From an uncultured Gammaproteobacteria bacterium (GTDB taxonomy: Bacteria; Pseudomonadota; Gammaproteobacteria; SZUA-152): 39,501 bases of DNA. Below, piece by piece: positions 31,484 to 39,501 of the stretch (the first letter of the stretch is position 1; every line of letters begins with the position of its first letter). The stretch lies in contig CAJVYS010000018.1 in the NCBI GenBank assembly GCA_913009875.1, forward strand, positions 1 through 39,501. The letters are read 5' to 3'. Made by a program: the position numbers and the translations under genes. The notes under the pieces are model-generated. The model was not told the DNA's origin. It saw nothing but the letters and a program-made list of their open reading frames with translations, and searched no databases.

Positions 31484-32632
31484 ATGAAAGAAATTTTCGT
31501 CGACACTCCCGAGGCATTGGCCGCCCTGTGCGACAGCCTGCGCGGCTGTGAGGCGCTGGCGCTGGACACCGAATTCCTGCGTGAAAAGACCTATTACACC
31601 CAGCTCTGCCTGCTGCAGATCGCCAGCGACGAGCTGATCGCCTGCGTCGATCCGTTGGCGCTGGAAACCATCGACCCGCTGCTGGATATCTTCTACGACC
31701 CGCAAGTGACCCTGGTGATGCACTCGGCGCGGCAGGATCTGGAGATATTCTTTGACCTGCGCGGAGGCTTGCCCGGCCCGGTGTTCGACACCCAGGTCGC
31801 CGCCACCCTGCTGGGTTATGGCGATCAGATCGGCTACGCCAATCTGGTGCGTGAATTCACCGGCGTCGAGTTGGACAAGCAGCACACCCGCACCGACTGG
31901 AGTCGTCGACCACTGGGCGAAGGACAGTTGCGCTATGCCGCTGATGATGTGCGCTACCTGCTGGATATCTACCGAGAACAACGCCGCCGCCTGCAGGAAA
32001 AGGGCCGCGAGGACTGGCTGCAGGCCGACTTCGAGGCCCTGGTGGATACCAGCACCTACGACCCGCCGGTGGAAGGTCTATGGAAGCGGGTGCGCGGTAA
32101 CCAGCAGCTCAAGGGGCGTCAGCTGGCCATTGCGCAGGCGCTGGCCGTGTGGCGGGAGGAACAGGCGCGGCGTGTCAACCGCCCGCGTCGCTGGGTGTTG
32201 AAGGATGACGTGATCGTTGATATTGCCCGCCGTGTACCCAAGGATCCGGCGACGCTGGCGCAGATCCGCGGACTGGAAGGCCGTACCCTGGAGCGCCACG
32301 GTGAGAAATTACTGGGCCTGGTTGAGCAGGCGTGCAAACTGCCGAAGGAGGCCTGGCCTCAACGGCCCAAGGTCGCCCGCCTGACACCAGAGCAGGATGC
32401 GGTAGTGGACCTGATGATGGCCATCGTACGCACGCGCGGTGCCGAGCATGATGTCAGCACGGCCTTGCTGGGCAACCGCAAGGCGCTGGAAGCGCTGGTG
32501 GCCGGGGCGGCGGACAGCCCGCTGCTACAGGGTTGGCGTGCGCAGTTGGTGGGACATGAGCTACAGGCCCTGCTGGCGGGTGAGCGTGGCTTGCGGGTAG
32601 TGGACAGGCGGGTGGTGGTCGAAGAGGGCTGA
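31484..32632 (+). CDS. rnd: Ribonuclease D
   Basis: RNase D is a 3'-5' exonuclease that trims tRNA and other stable RNA precursors. The 382-residue product has a DEDD exonuclease domain with D28 and E30 (LALDTEFLREKTYY), a middle aspartate in HSARQDLEIF, and YAADDVRYLL with the last aspartate and tyrosine. An HRDC domain follows (about 205-285, LKGRQLAIAQALAVWREEQARR). ATG 31484 matches the E. coli-like start; the frame is open upstream without homology. Confidence 0.95.
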   Translation: MKEIFVDTPEALAALCDSLRGCEALALDTEFLREKTYYTQLCLLQIASDELIACVDPLALETIDPLLDIFYDPQVTLVMHSARQDLEIFFDLRGGLPGPVFDTQVAATLLGYGDQIGYANLVREFTGVELDKQHTRTDWSRRPLGEGQLRYAADDVRYLLDIYREQRRRLQEKGREDWLQADFEALVDTSTYDPPVEGLWKRVRGNQQLKGRQLAIAQALAVWREEQARRVNRPRRWVLKDDVIVDIARRVPKDPATLAQIRGLEGRTLERHGEKLLGLVEQACKLPKEAWPQRPKVARLTPEQDAVVDLMMAIVRTRGAEHDVSTALLGNRKALEALVAGAADSPLLQGWRAQLVGHELQALLAGERGLRVVDRRVVVEEG

Positions 32633-32710
32633 AAAATCCCGGGCGCTGGCGGAGAATTTTTGTGCCACAGAGGCGCAGAGGGCACGGAGAAAATAGGATT
32701 TAATCGCTCT

Positions 32711-32831
32711 GTAGGATGCTGGTGAGCTTGCGAACCGCATCGGTCGGAAACGATGACTCTCTCAATGACCTGCGTTCAACGTCCGGTCTCACGCGAACGA
32801 TGCGGTTCGCTACCGCTCACCAGCATCCTAC
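32711..32831. repeat. GTAGGATGCTGGTGAG inverted pair (family F)
   Basis: GTAGGATGCTGGTGAGC...GAACCGCATCG (32711-32742) pairs with CGATGCGGTTCGC...CTCACCAGCATCCTAC (32798-32831). The stretch 32633-33035 has no gene; a fragment with CCACAGAGGCGCAGAGG lies at about 32663-32690. Confidence 0.85.
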
Positions 32832-32857
32832 AACACTGATTGGGACATTGGGCCATT

Positions 32858-33014
32858 GTTTCGCCACAGAGACACGGAGGACAGCCCTGTCATAGATGCG
32901 CTGTTTTTTTGTAGGAGCGGACCCCCGGGCCGCGATGATTTAGAGCCATTGTCAATCGCGGCCCAAGGATCCGCTCCTACCCCACAGGAAAACTCTGTGT
33001 CTCTGTGGCGAAAC
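32858..33014. repeat. Nested inverted repeats: CCACAGAGACAC outer, GTAGGAGCGGA inner (family E)
   Basis: Outer arms GTTTCGCCACAGAGACAC (32858-32875) and its exact inverse (32997-33014) enclose an inner pair: GTAGGAGCGGAC...GGGCCGCGAT (32911-32936) and its inverse (32955-32980). Confidence 0.85.
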
Positions 33015-33035
33015 CAAAGGCGTTTTCCACGGTAG

Positions 33036-33236
33036 TCAGTGGTTCGTCGGATCGCCGGGATCGAAATCAGGCGGCGTGGCATCGGGGATGCGGTGTGATT
33101 CATCGGCCCAGGCGCCCAGGTCGATGAGGCGGCAGCGGTCGCTGCAAAAGGGGCGCGCGGGGTTCTTCTCTTTGTCCCATACGGCGGGTTTGCCGCAGGT
33201 GGGACACTTCACGGTCTTTATGATCTTCGCGCTCAC
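33036..33236 (-). CDS. yacG: DNA gyrase inhibitor YacG (zinc-binding)
   Basis: YacG binds GyrB and blocks DNA binding by gyrase. The 66-residue product has the zinc finger C11, C14 (VKCPTCGKP) and C31, C35 ([12 protein letters not shown]), followed by a charged disordered tail. GTG 33236 overlaps the zapD stop in a GTGA junction; an in-frame TTG at 33245 is less likely. The coaE, zapD, yacG order is the standard gammaproteobacterial one. Confidence 0.94.
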   Translation of the reverse strand: MSAKIIKTVKCPTCGKPAVWDKEKNPARPFCSDRCRLIDLGAWADESHRIPDATPPDFDPGDPTNH

Positions 33237-34003
33237 AGGGCGCAACAGCTGAGTTGGAAGGTAACGTCCTCCGTGGCCTGGAGGGCGCGCTCACCGGTAC
33301 TGGCCTGCAACAGGCGTACGGTGAAGCGGTGGCGACCGCCACTGATCTCGACGAAATACGGCGAATCCTCAGGCAGGGTAACGCGAATCAGTTGGAAGGG
33401 GGAGGCACTGTCCAGACTCTGCTGGTAGATTCCGCCCTCGGCGGTGCAGTTCACAGGGGTGGCGCTCTCGCGGATCAGCTTCAATATCAGATCCACCGAC
33501 AGGCGCAGGGTGTCGAGGCAGCCATACCAGTTGCGCAGATCGGCGATGCGTATCTCGGCATTGCTCTGTAACCAGTGTCGATATGGCGGCAGGTCGAAGT
33601 CGCACAGGCCGCCGGGGATGCCGCTGCGCTGCAGCAGCAGTTTGAAGAATTCGTTGTCGCGCAGTTCCTGGGCGATGGGGCCGTCCATATTGCGCAGGTG
33701 TGACTTGAGGCCGCCGAGGGTGATCAGCAGGGAGTCCAGGGTGTCGAGGTTGACCCCCGGGGTTCGCGTCAGTGGCTCTAGAGTGGCGATGATGCGCTCC
33801 AGTTCCTTCACGGCCTCGGTCTTGATGTCCACACGGCCGATGACGTGCAGGATCTCCAACAGGTTACCGAGACAGGTGTGGCTGTCCTGTTCGGACTCAC
33901 TGCGCAGGCAGTGGCGGGTCTGGCCAAACAGGCATTCCAGACGCAGGAAAAAGCGCAGGCGTTCGCTGAGGGGTTGTTCGTAGAAGGTGACGGGTGTTTG
34001 CAC
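33233..34003 (-). CDS. zapD: Cell division protein ZapD
   Basis: ZapD binds the FtsZ C-terminus and bundles protofilaments. From GTG 34003 the product has 256 residues and starts [20 protein letters not shown], which lines up with MQTQVLFEHPLNEKMR of E. coli. ATG 34033 (266 aa, MPLQRKRIRP...) is an alternative; neither has a clear ribosome site. The alpha-helical N-terminal domain and the C-terminal beta domain (from about 155) are complete. It sits between coaE and yacG. Confidence 0.92.
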   Translation of the reverse strand: MQTPVTFYEQPLSERLRFFLRLECLFGQTRHCLRSESEQDSHTCLGNLLEILHVIGRVDIKTEAVKELERIIATLEPLTRTPGVNLDTLDSLLITLGGLKSHLRNMDGPIAQELRDNEFFKLLLQRSGIPGGLCDFDLPPYRHWLQSNAEIRIADLRNWYGCLDTLRLSVDLILKLIRESATPVNCTAEGGIYQQSLDSASPFQLIRVTLPEDSPYFVEISGGRHRFTVRLLQASTGERALQATEDVTFQLSCCAL

Positions 34004-34127
34004 GGGCCGGATTCGTTTTCGCTGAAGCGGCATTGTCCACGAGACGGCGGGCGTAGGCAAATGTGCGGCGGGTTGGTGGTGGGCGCGGCAAGCCCCAACG
34101 GTTGCGCTGTGGCAACCCCGCCGATTC

Positions 34128-34212
34128 AACGCAGAGAACGCAAAGGCGCAAAGGACGCAAAGAAATACCTATGAAATCTTTGCGCCCTTTGCGCCTCTGC
34201 GTTCTTTGCGTC
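34128..34212. repeat. CGCAAAG/CTTTGCG inverted repeat, copy 2
   Basis: AACGCAGAGAACGCAAAGG...GACGCAAAG (34128-34162) pairs with CTTTGCGCCC...CTGCGTTCTTTGCGT (34178-34211). It lies between coaE and zapD and is related to 21553-21637. Confidence 0.85.
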
Positions 34213-34244
34213 TCATTGCAGGGTTTGGCAAGACCGACCGGACA

Positions 34245-34853
34245 TCACCGCTGCCTTTCGGCCAGTTGGCGATAGCGCTGGTGCAGGGCCTCCACCTGCG
34301 CCTGCAGGGCCGCAAGGTCACCATCGTTGTGGATCACGTCGTCGGCGGCCTGCAGGCGCGTATCGCGCTCGACCTGACTGGTAATAATGGCCTCGGCCTG
34401 CCGGCGTGTTATGCCGTCACGGGCGGTGGTGCGGCGAATTTGCGTTTCGCGCGGGGCGTCCACCACCAGCACCCGCTGTACCAGATCCTGCCAGCCGCTT
34501 TCGATCAGCAGTGGCACGCTGATCAGGCAGTAGCCGCAGACGGGCGAGAGATTGGCGATACGGCGCTGGATCTCGGCGCGGATGCGTGGGTGGAGAATGG
34601 CCTCCAGATCACGGCGTTGTTTGGGATGCCTGAAGACTTGTTCACGCAGGCGAGCCCGGTTGAGGCGGCCTTTATCGTCGAGCATGTTCGAGCCGAAGTG
34701 TTTGATGATGGTGGCCAGTGTGGGCTGGCCCGGTTCGACCAGCTGGCGGCCGATATCGTCGGCGTCGATCACGGGGACACCGAGGGTTTCAAAGTGGCGG
34801 GCGACGGTGCTTTTGCCGCTGCCGATGCCGCCGGTGAGTCCGATGATGAGCAT
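34245..34853 (-). CDS. coaE: Dephospho-CoA kinase
   Basis: CoaE phosphorylates dephospho-CoA in the last step of CoA synthesis. The 202-residue product has the P-loop GLTGGIGSGKST (residues 5-16), the substrate segment DADDIGRQLV, the lid segment HPRIRAEI and VLVVDAPRETQIRR. Its length is normal. It follows pilD in the conserved pilBCD-coaE block, but a 233-bp gap holding a nested palindrome separates the two. Confidence 0.96.
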   Translation of the reverse strand: MLIIGLTGGIGSGKSTVARHFETLGVPVIDADDIGRQLVEPGQPTLATIIKHFGSNMLDDKGRLNRARLREQVFRHPKQRRDLEAILHPRIRAEIQRRIANLSPVCGYCLISVPLLIESGWQDLVQRVLVVDAPRETQIRRTTARDGITRRQAEAIITSQVERDTRLQAADDVIHNDGDLAALQAQVEALHQRYRQLAERQR

Positions 34854-34908
34854 GTGGTGAGAATAGCGGGCGGTGGTGGTGGCGTATAGAGGGTGGGTTG
34901 CCGGGTTG

Positions 34909-35083
34909 GTAGGAGCGGGCCATGCCCGCGATAGTCTTGTTTTTCACCACAGACGTTGCTGTTTTGAACATTGTGGGAGCGGCTTCAGCCGCGATTAAAA
35001 AGGTAAGTTTTCTTCGCGGCTGAAGCCGCTCCCACAGGTTGATTGCCTCCCCGCCAATTATCGCGGGCATGGCCCGCTCCTAC
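34909..35083. repeat. Nested double palindrome (families C and D), copy 2
   Basis: C+ (34909-34932), D+ (34972-34994), D- (35014-35037) and C- (35060-35083), the same order and polarity as 28037-28197. The D- to C- spacer (TTGATTG...) is also similar in both copies. It ends 3 bp before the pilD stop codon. Confidence 0.9.
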
Positions 35084-35086
35084 GGG

Positions 35087-35968
35087 TCAGGGCGGGCCGA
35101 TGCCGGCAAATTGCAGGTAGGTATGGGTGATCCACTCACCCCACAGAAAGGTGATCCAGCCGGCAATGGCCAGATAGGGGCCGAAGGGGATGGGGATGTT
35201 GCGGTCGCGGCCGCGCAGGACGATGAGGCCGATACCGATGACGGCGCCGACGGCGGAGGAGAGCAGGATGATCACCGGCAGGGCCTGCCAGCCCATCCAG
35301 GCGCCGAGCACGGCCAGCAGCTTGAAGTCACCGAAGCCCATGCCCTCCTTGCCGGTGAGGAGTTTGAACAGCCAGTAGAGGCTCCACAGGCTGAGGTAGC
35401 CGGCCATGGCGCCGATGACGGCGGAATTGATGTCGGTGTAGATGCCGCCCAGGTTGAGGGCGAGGCCGAGCCACAGCAGGGGCAGGGTGATGTTGTCGGG
35501 CAGCAACTGGTGGTCGAAGTCGATCATGGTCAGCGCGATCAACGACCAGGTGAGCAGCAGGCCACCGGCCAGTGGCCAGCCGAAACCGAAGTGCCAGGCG
35601 ACGGCCACGCTGAGCAGGGCGGTGACGATTTCGATAACGGGATAGCGGGGCGAGATGCGGGTGCCGCAATCCGAGCACTTGCCGCGTAGCCACAGGTAGC
35701 TGATGACCGGGATGTTTTCCAGCGCGCCGATGGCGTGGCCGCAGTGGGGACAGCGGGAGCGGGGCCGGGACAGGCTGACGGGTTCGTCCGTCGGTGCCTG
35801 TTCCGGTTGCTCGAGAAATTCGGCGCACTGGTCGCGCCAGTCGCGCTGCATGATCAGCGGCAGGCGGTGGATCACCACGTTGAGAAAGCTGCCCACCAGC
35901 AGGCCCAGCAGGGCGATGACGGTGAGCAGCCAGACGGTGCTGGTTGCCAGCAGATCGAGTAGCGCCAA
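35087..35968 (-). CDS. pilD: Prepilin peptidase / N-methyltransferase PilD
   Basis: PilD cleaves and N-methylates type IV prepilins and type II secretion pseudopilins. The 293-residue product has about eight membrane helices, a zinc-binding cytoplasmic loop with C73, C76 (CPHC) and C98, C101 (CSDC), and the two catalytic aspartates D150 (ALTMIDFDHQLLPD) and D214 (GMGFGDFKLLA). Both cysteine pairs are present, so it is the bifunctional form. It lies 23 bp downstream of pilC. Confidence 0.96.
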   Translation of the reverse strand: MALLDLLATSTVWLLTVIALLGLLVGSFLNVVIHRLPLIMQRDWRDQCAEFLEQPEQAPTDEPVSLSRPRSRCPHCGHAIGALENIPVISYLWLRGKCSDCGTRISPRYPVIEIVTALLSVAVAWHFGFGWPLAGGLLLTWSLIALTMIDFDHQLLPDNITLPLLWLGLALNLGGIYTDINSAVIGAMAGYLSLWSLYWLFKLLTGKEGMGFGDFKLLAVLGAWMGWQALPVIILLSSAVGAVIGIGLIVLRGRDRNIPIPFGPYLAIAGWITFLWGEWITHTYLQFAGIGPP

Positions 35969-35991
35969 AGGATATCCTTCGTGCAGCCGGC

Positions 35992-37212
35992 CTAAATCGC
36001 CTCACCCATCTTGAAGATGGGCAGGTACATGGCGACCACCAGCCCGCCGATGAGGACACCGAGCACGGCCATGATGACGGGTTCCAGCAGGCTGCTGAGG
36101 CCGTCCACCATATTGTCCACCTCTTCTTCGTAAAAATCGGCCACTTTGGACAGCATGGCATCCACCGAGCCGGTTTCTTCGCCGATGGCGAGCATTTGCA
36201 CCACCATGTTGGGGAACAGGCCGGTCTCTTTCATGCTGACATTGATCTGCTGGCCGGTGGCGACTTCGTCGCGCATGCCGAGAATGGCCTGGGTATAGAC
36301 GTAGTTGCCGGAGGCATTGGCGACGGTCTCCATGGCCTCCACCAGCGGCATGCCGGCGGCGAACATGGTGGAGAGCGTGCGTGCAAAGCGGGCGATGGTG
36401 GCCTTGGTGATGATGTCACCGATGATGGGCAGTTTGAGAACCATCGCATCCATGGCGTGGTTGAACTTTCTGGAACGTCTTTTCAATTGCACCAACCCGT
36501 AGATCGCCAGGCCGATACCGCCGAAAATGGCCCACCACCATTCCTGGAAGATTTTCGACATGACAATAACCGCCTTAGTGAGGGCCGGCAGGTCGGCGCC
36601 AAAGCTGGAGAACATATCTTCAAATTGTGGAATGACGAAAATCAGCAGGATGGCGGTAATGACAAAGGCCACCACCACGATGGCGGCCGGGTAGAACAGG
36701 GCCTTCTTGATCTTGCCCTTGATGGCCTCGACCTTTTCCTTGTAGGTGGCGATCTTGTCCAGCAGGGTTTCGAGGATACCGGCCTGTTCGCCGGCGTGCA
36801 CCAGGCTGCAGTAGAGGTCATCGAAATAGAGCGGGTGTTTGGCCAGAGACTCGGCGAGAGACGAACCACTCTCCACATCGGCCTTCACGGCCATGATGAG
36901 GTCTTGCATGCTGGGGTTTTCGTGCCCCTTGCCGACGATCTCGAAGGACTGCACCATGGGCACACCGGCGGCCATCATGGTGGCCAGCTGGCGACTGAAG
37001 ATGGCGATGTCACCGGCGGTAATCCTTTTCTTTCTCTTGCCGAACAGGGGCTTGGGCTTTTTCTTCACCTTCAGCGGGGTGATGCCCTGGCGGCGCAGGT
37101 CGGCCTTGACCAGGGCCAGGGTGGAGCCGGAAACTTCTCCCTTGCTGCGTTTACCCTGTTTGTTCATGCCTTCCCAGACGTAGGTGTCGGCGGCCGTTGA
37201 GTTTTTCGCCAT
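35992..37212 (-). CDS. pilC: Type IV pilus inner-membrane platform protein PilC
   Basis: PilC couples the motor ATPases to pilin insertion. The 406-residue product has two T2SF domains (about residues 70-195 and 275-400), each with the family pattern (FSRQLATMMAAGVPMVQSFE; FARTLSTMFAAGMPLVEAME), and three membrane helices (about 170-192, 218-240, 375-397). The N-terminal domain contains KGEVSGST. It follows pilB by 3 bp and precedes pilD. Confidence 0.97.
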   Translation of the reverse strand: MAKNSTAADTYVWEGMNKQGKRSKGEVSGSTLALVKADLRRQGITPLKVKKKPKPLFGKRKKRITAGDIAIFSRQLATMMAAGVPMVQSFEIVGKGHENPSMQDLIMAVKADVESGSSLAESLAKHPLYFDDLYCSLVHAGEQAGILETLLDKIATYKEKVEAIKGKIKKALFYPAAIVVVAFVITAILLIFVIPQFEDMFSSFGADLPALTKAVIVMSKIFQEWWWAIFGGIGLAIYGLVQLKRRSRKFNHAMDAMVLKLPIIGDIITKATIARFARTLSTMFAAGMPLVEAMETVANASGNYVYTQAILGMRDEVATGQQINVSMKETGLFPNMVVQMLAIGEETGSVDAMLSKVADFYEEEVDNMVDGLSSLLEPVIMAVLGVLIGGLVVAMYLPIFKMGEAI

Positions 37213-37215
37213 GCG

Positions 37216-38928
37216 TTATTCCTTGGTGACGCGGTTAACTTCTTCCAGACTGGTCAAGCCGTTCTTGACCTTGATCAGCCCCGAGCGGCGCAGGTTGTTG
37301 ACGCCCTCTTTGGCCGCCTGGTCGGCAATCTGCATGGAATTGCCATTTTCCATAATGATACGCTGCATTGCCTCGGAGAGCGGCATGACCTGATAGATGC
37401 CGACCCGGCCCTTGTAGCCGTCGTCGCATTGATCACAGCCTTCCGGGCGGTGGATTGTCAGGCCGTCCAGTTCGTCTTCGCGGAAGCCCTCTTCCAGCAG
37501 GGCCTCACGCGGGATGTCGGCCGGCTTCTTGCAATTATTACACAGTCGACGCGCCAGACGCTGGGCGATGATCAACGAGACGGAGGAGGCAATGTTGAAG
37601 GGCGCCACGCCCATGTTCAACATACGGCTCAGGGTCTGCGGGGCGTCGTTGGTATGCAGGGTGGAGAGCACCAGGTGGCCGGTCTGTGCCGCCTTGATGG
37701 CGATCTCGGCGGTTTCCAGGTCACGAATCTCACCCACCATGATAATGTCCGGATCCTGACGCAGGAAGGCCTTGAGGGCCGAGGCGAAGGTGAGGCCCAC
37801 CTTGTTGTCCACGTTGACCTGGTTGACGCCCGGCAGGTTGATTTCCGCCGGGTCTTCCGCGGTGGAAATGTTGCGATCTTCCGTATTGAGGATATTCAGG
37901 CCGGTATACAGCGATACGGTTTTACCACTGCCGGTGGGCCCGGTTACCAGAATCATGCCCTGCGGCTGTTCCAATGCCTCCATGTAGAGCTGCTTCTGGT
38001 CCTCTTCATAACCCAGTGCATCGATGCCCAGCTGGGCGCTGGTGGGATCCAGGATACGCAGCACGATCTTCTCACCGAACAGGGTGGGGCAGCTGTTGAC
38101 ACGAAAGTCGATGGCGCGGTTCTTGGACAGCTTCATCTTCATGCGGCCGTCCTGGGGGAGGCGGCGCTCCGAGATGTCCAGCCGTGACAACACCTTCAGA
38201 CGCGCCGAGATGCGCCGGTTCAGGGCCACGGGTGGGGTGGCGATCTCCTTGAGAATGCCGTCGCGGCGATAACGCACCCGGTAAGTCTTTTCATAGGGCT
38301 CAAAATGGATATCCGAAGCCCCGGTGTTGATAGCGTCCAGCAACACCTTATTGACAAAGCGCACCACCGGGGCATCGTCGACATCGACGTCGCCGGCATC
38401 GTTATCCTCTTCCTCGCCGGAGCTGATATCCAGGTTATCGAGATCACCATCGCCGGAGAGCTCGGCAAGGGAGGTGTCGGCGCTGGCCATGGCCCTTTCA
38501 ATCGTACTCTTGAGTTTGCCTTCCTCGACCAGGATGGCCTCGGTGCTGGCGCCGACGTGGAACTTGATCTCATCCAGAGCCTGGAGATTGGTGGGGTCGG
38601 AGACGGCGACGAACAGGCGGTTGCCGCGCTTGAACAGGGGCAGGGCATGGTGCTGGCGCACCAGCTTTTCGTCGACCAGCCTGGTGACTTCGGTGTCGAT
38701 GTCGACACTATCTATATCCAGCAGCGGGATGCCGAATTCCTCGGCGCCGATCGTGGCGATGACATTACCGTCCGCCAGCTTCTGTTCCACCAGGTAGCTG
38801 ACCAGCGGCATCTTTGTCTTCTCTGCTGCGGCCTGGGCCTTCTCTGCGGCAGCTTCGTCCAGGTGTCCGTCCTGTACCAGCTTGCGTGTCAGTCCGCTCA
38901 GGATGACTTGGGAACCTGCTGTTGCCAT
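37216..38928 (-). CDS. pilB: Type IV pilus assembly ATPase PilB
   Basis: PilB powers pilus extension. The 570-residue product has an N-terminal MshEN/T2SE-N domain (about 1-150), an acidic linker (about 155-185) and the secretion ATPase core: Walker A GPTGSGKT (330-337), Asp box and Walker B (DPDIIMVGEIRD, 392-403), His box (TLHTND), and the zinc motif C463, C466, C498, C501 (CNNC, CDQC). MshEN domains of related ATPases bind c-di-GMP; here this is only a possibility. It heads the pilBCD unit. No pilA is seen in the adjoining 570 bp. Confidence 0.96.
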   Translation of the reverse strand: MATAGSQVILSGLTRKLVQDGHLDEAAAEKAQAAAEKTKMPLVSYLVEQKLADGNVIATIGAEEFGIPLLDIDSVDIDTEVTRLVDEKLVRQHHALPLFKRGNRLFVAVSDPTNLQALDEIKFHVGASTEAILVEEGKLKSTIERAMASADTSLAELSGDGDLDNLDISSGEEEDNDAGDVDVDDAPVVRFVNKVLLDAINTGASDIHFEPYEKTYRVRYRRDGILKEIATPPVALNRRISARLKVLSRLDISERRLPQDGRMKMKLSKNRAIDFRVNSCPTLFGEKIVLRILDPTSAQLGIDALGYEEDQKQLYMEALEQPQGMILVTGPTGSGKTVSLYTGLNILNTEDRNISTAEDPAEINLPGVNQVNVDNKVGLTFASALKAFLRQDPDIIMVGEIRDLETAEIAIKAAQTGHLVLSTLHTNDAPQTLSRMLNMGVAPFNIASSVSLIIAQRLARRLCNNCKKPADIPREALLEEGFREDELDGLTIHRPEGCDQCDDGYKGRVGIYQVMPLSEAMQRIIMENGNSMQIADQAAKEGVNNLRRSGLIKVKNGLTSLEEVNRVTKE

Positions 38929-39302
38929 GGGCGTGTCGCTACCTCTAGCTTGCTCTTGCGAATTCTATTTTGCGTATGAATAACAGCGGCTTATCTTGTG
39001 GTTATACGTGCTGTATGTCAATTTCGGGGATTGTGTACCCTTCTCAGGTTACCCGCCGAGCAGAGTGAGGGCGGACCTTCCACCTTTTCAACGGCACATT
39101 GCCGTGTCTACCGCGTGATGTGTGTCACTGAACGGCGAGAATCTTCTGGCTGAGTTTGTTGTGCTATTGCCCTTGCTAGATTAGCGTCACCGGCGGCAGA
39201 TAATTTAGCGGTGATAATGATGGTGTGCATCTTTCATACACGCAGGCAGGCATTGTCTCAAGGGAGGGGTGTTTCGAGTAGAACTTTATGTTTTCAGGGA
39301 GC

Positions 39303-39348
39303 TGATTTAATCTCTGAGGGTTGAATTCCCCGCAGCTTGCTGCGGGGT
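39303..39348 (+). repeat. TCTCTGAGGGTT-CCCCGC hairpin repeat
   Basis: CCCCGCAGC and GCTGCGGGG (39328-39347) form a perfect 9-bp stem around TT, followed by TTGTTTATTT. The stem is preceded by AATCTCTGAGGGTTGAATT, which also appears at 9338-9413. It could act as a weak terminator. Confidence 0.7.
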
Positions 39349-39487
39349 TGTTTATTTACCCTTACTGTCATATTAGCATCAGTGTTCCACAATCCCGGCC
39401 ATCCTTGGTTTTAAATGTCTCGCCAAGCTATCCATAATGGCTATAAGCGACTTTCCTGTCATTATTGCATTTTGTAGGGAACGGATC

Positions 39488-39501
39488 GTGAATGAGCATA
39501 T
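39488..39501 (+). CDS. Possible start of a gene running off the window
   Basis: GTG at 39488 follows AGGGA (39476-39480) by seven bases and reads M-N-E-H before the window ends. This is too short to assign. It would be divergent from pilB. Confidence 0.25.

Larger units (their letters stand above)
38929..39501. other. Non-coding region upstream of pilB
   Basis: I see no complete gene. The region presumably holds the pilB promoter (minus strand), but I cannot place convincing boxes. There is no clear sigma-54 site and no pilA or tRNA gene. It contains the repeat at 39303-39348 and ends in a possible gene start at 39488. Confidence 0.6.

Noticed and set aside
7837-35083. Regularly repeated palindromes considered as a CRISPR array
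   Set aside because: The repeats are dispersed, in both orientations, without uniform spacers, and there are no cas genes.
35944-37200. 418-residue open frame on the plus strand
   Set aside because: It is antisense to pilC, of low complexity in His, Gly and Asp, with no signal or motif.
38929-39501. Search for a divergent pilA gene or a sigma-54 site
   Set aside because: No prepilin leader sequence and no GG-N10-GC site with flanking consensus were found.

Overview
This window reads as chromosomal DNA of a gammaproteobacterium. The order argC, DUF6776-like gene, bactofilin, erpA, then anmK, mepM and tyrS, and the block pilB, pilC, pilD, coaE, zapD, yacG, are arrangements I know from Pseudomonas and related Gammaproteobacteria. 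A System I cytochrome c maturation operon and 17 CXXCH heme motifs within 11 kb suggest a respiratory lifestyle rich in c-type cytochromes, possibly lithotrophic or metal- or sulfur-oxidising. The genus cannot be told from this sequence. Bases 1-144 are not genomic: they are an Illumina P7/TruSeq adapter with homopolymer tails, so the left edge is an untrimmed contig end.

Layout. 221-6041 (+): ccmCDEFGHI, with ccmA and ccmB lost beyond the contig end. 6162-9221 (+): a monoheme cytochrome c and two paralogous seven-blade 'Reg_prop' propeller proteins. 9571-10994: an mqsRA-type toxin-antitoxin pair (-) and a RAYT transposase (+) flanked by its REP palindromes. 11107-14216 (-): two pentaheme cytochromes with an NHL-propeller lipoprotein between them. 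14634-16855 (+): two adjacent triheme reading frames that look like one hexaheme protein interrupted or frameshifted at a run of nine A. 17014-21007 (+): argC, a coiled-coil membrane protein, a bactofilin, erpA and a short-type citrate synthase. 21694-26602 (-): anmK, mepM, a PAS-GGDEF diguanylate cyclase, a CheC-like phosphatase and a CheY-like receiver. 26826-28028 (+): tyrS. 28212-31359 (-): a LON-domain protein, ubiX, mpl and a small membrane protein. 31484-32632 (+): rnd. 33036-38928 (-): yacG, zapD, coaE, pilD, pilC and pilB.

How the genes work together. The Ccm proteins would attach heme to the neighbouring cytochromes. The island 6162-16855 combines secreted heme proteins with three beta-propeller proteins, which makes it a candidate electron-transfer module (periplasmic or outer-surface) that I do not recognise as a described system. 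The receiver/CheC/diguanylate cyclase trio lies on the same replicon as a type IV pilus assembly block, so c-di-GMP control of surface behaviour is plausible but unproven.

The window is unusually rich in small palindromic repeats. Most begin with GTAG and occur as inverted pairs, as REP/REPIN sequences linked to RAYT transposases do. Several repeats supply gene ends: the start and stop codons of anmK and the stop codon of mpl lie inside them. No CRISPR array, tRNA or rRNA gene was seen.
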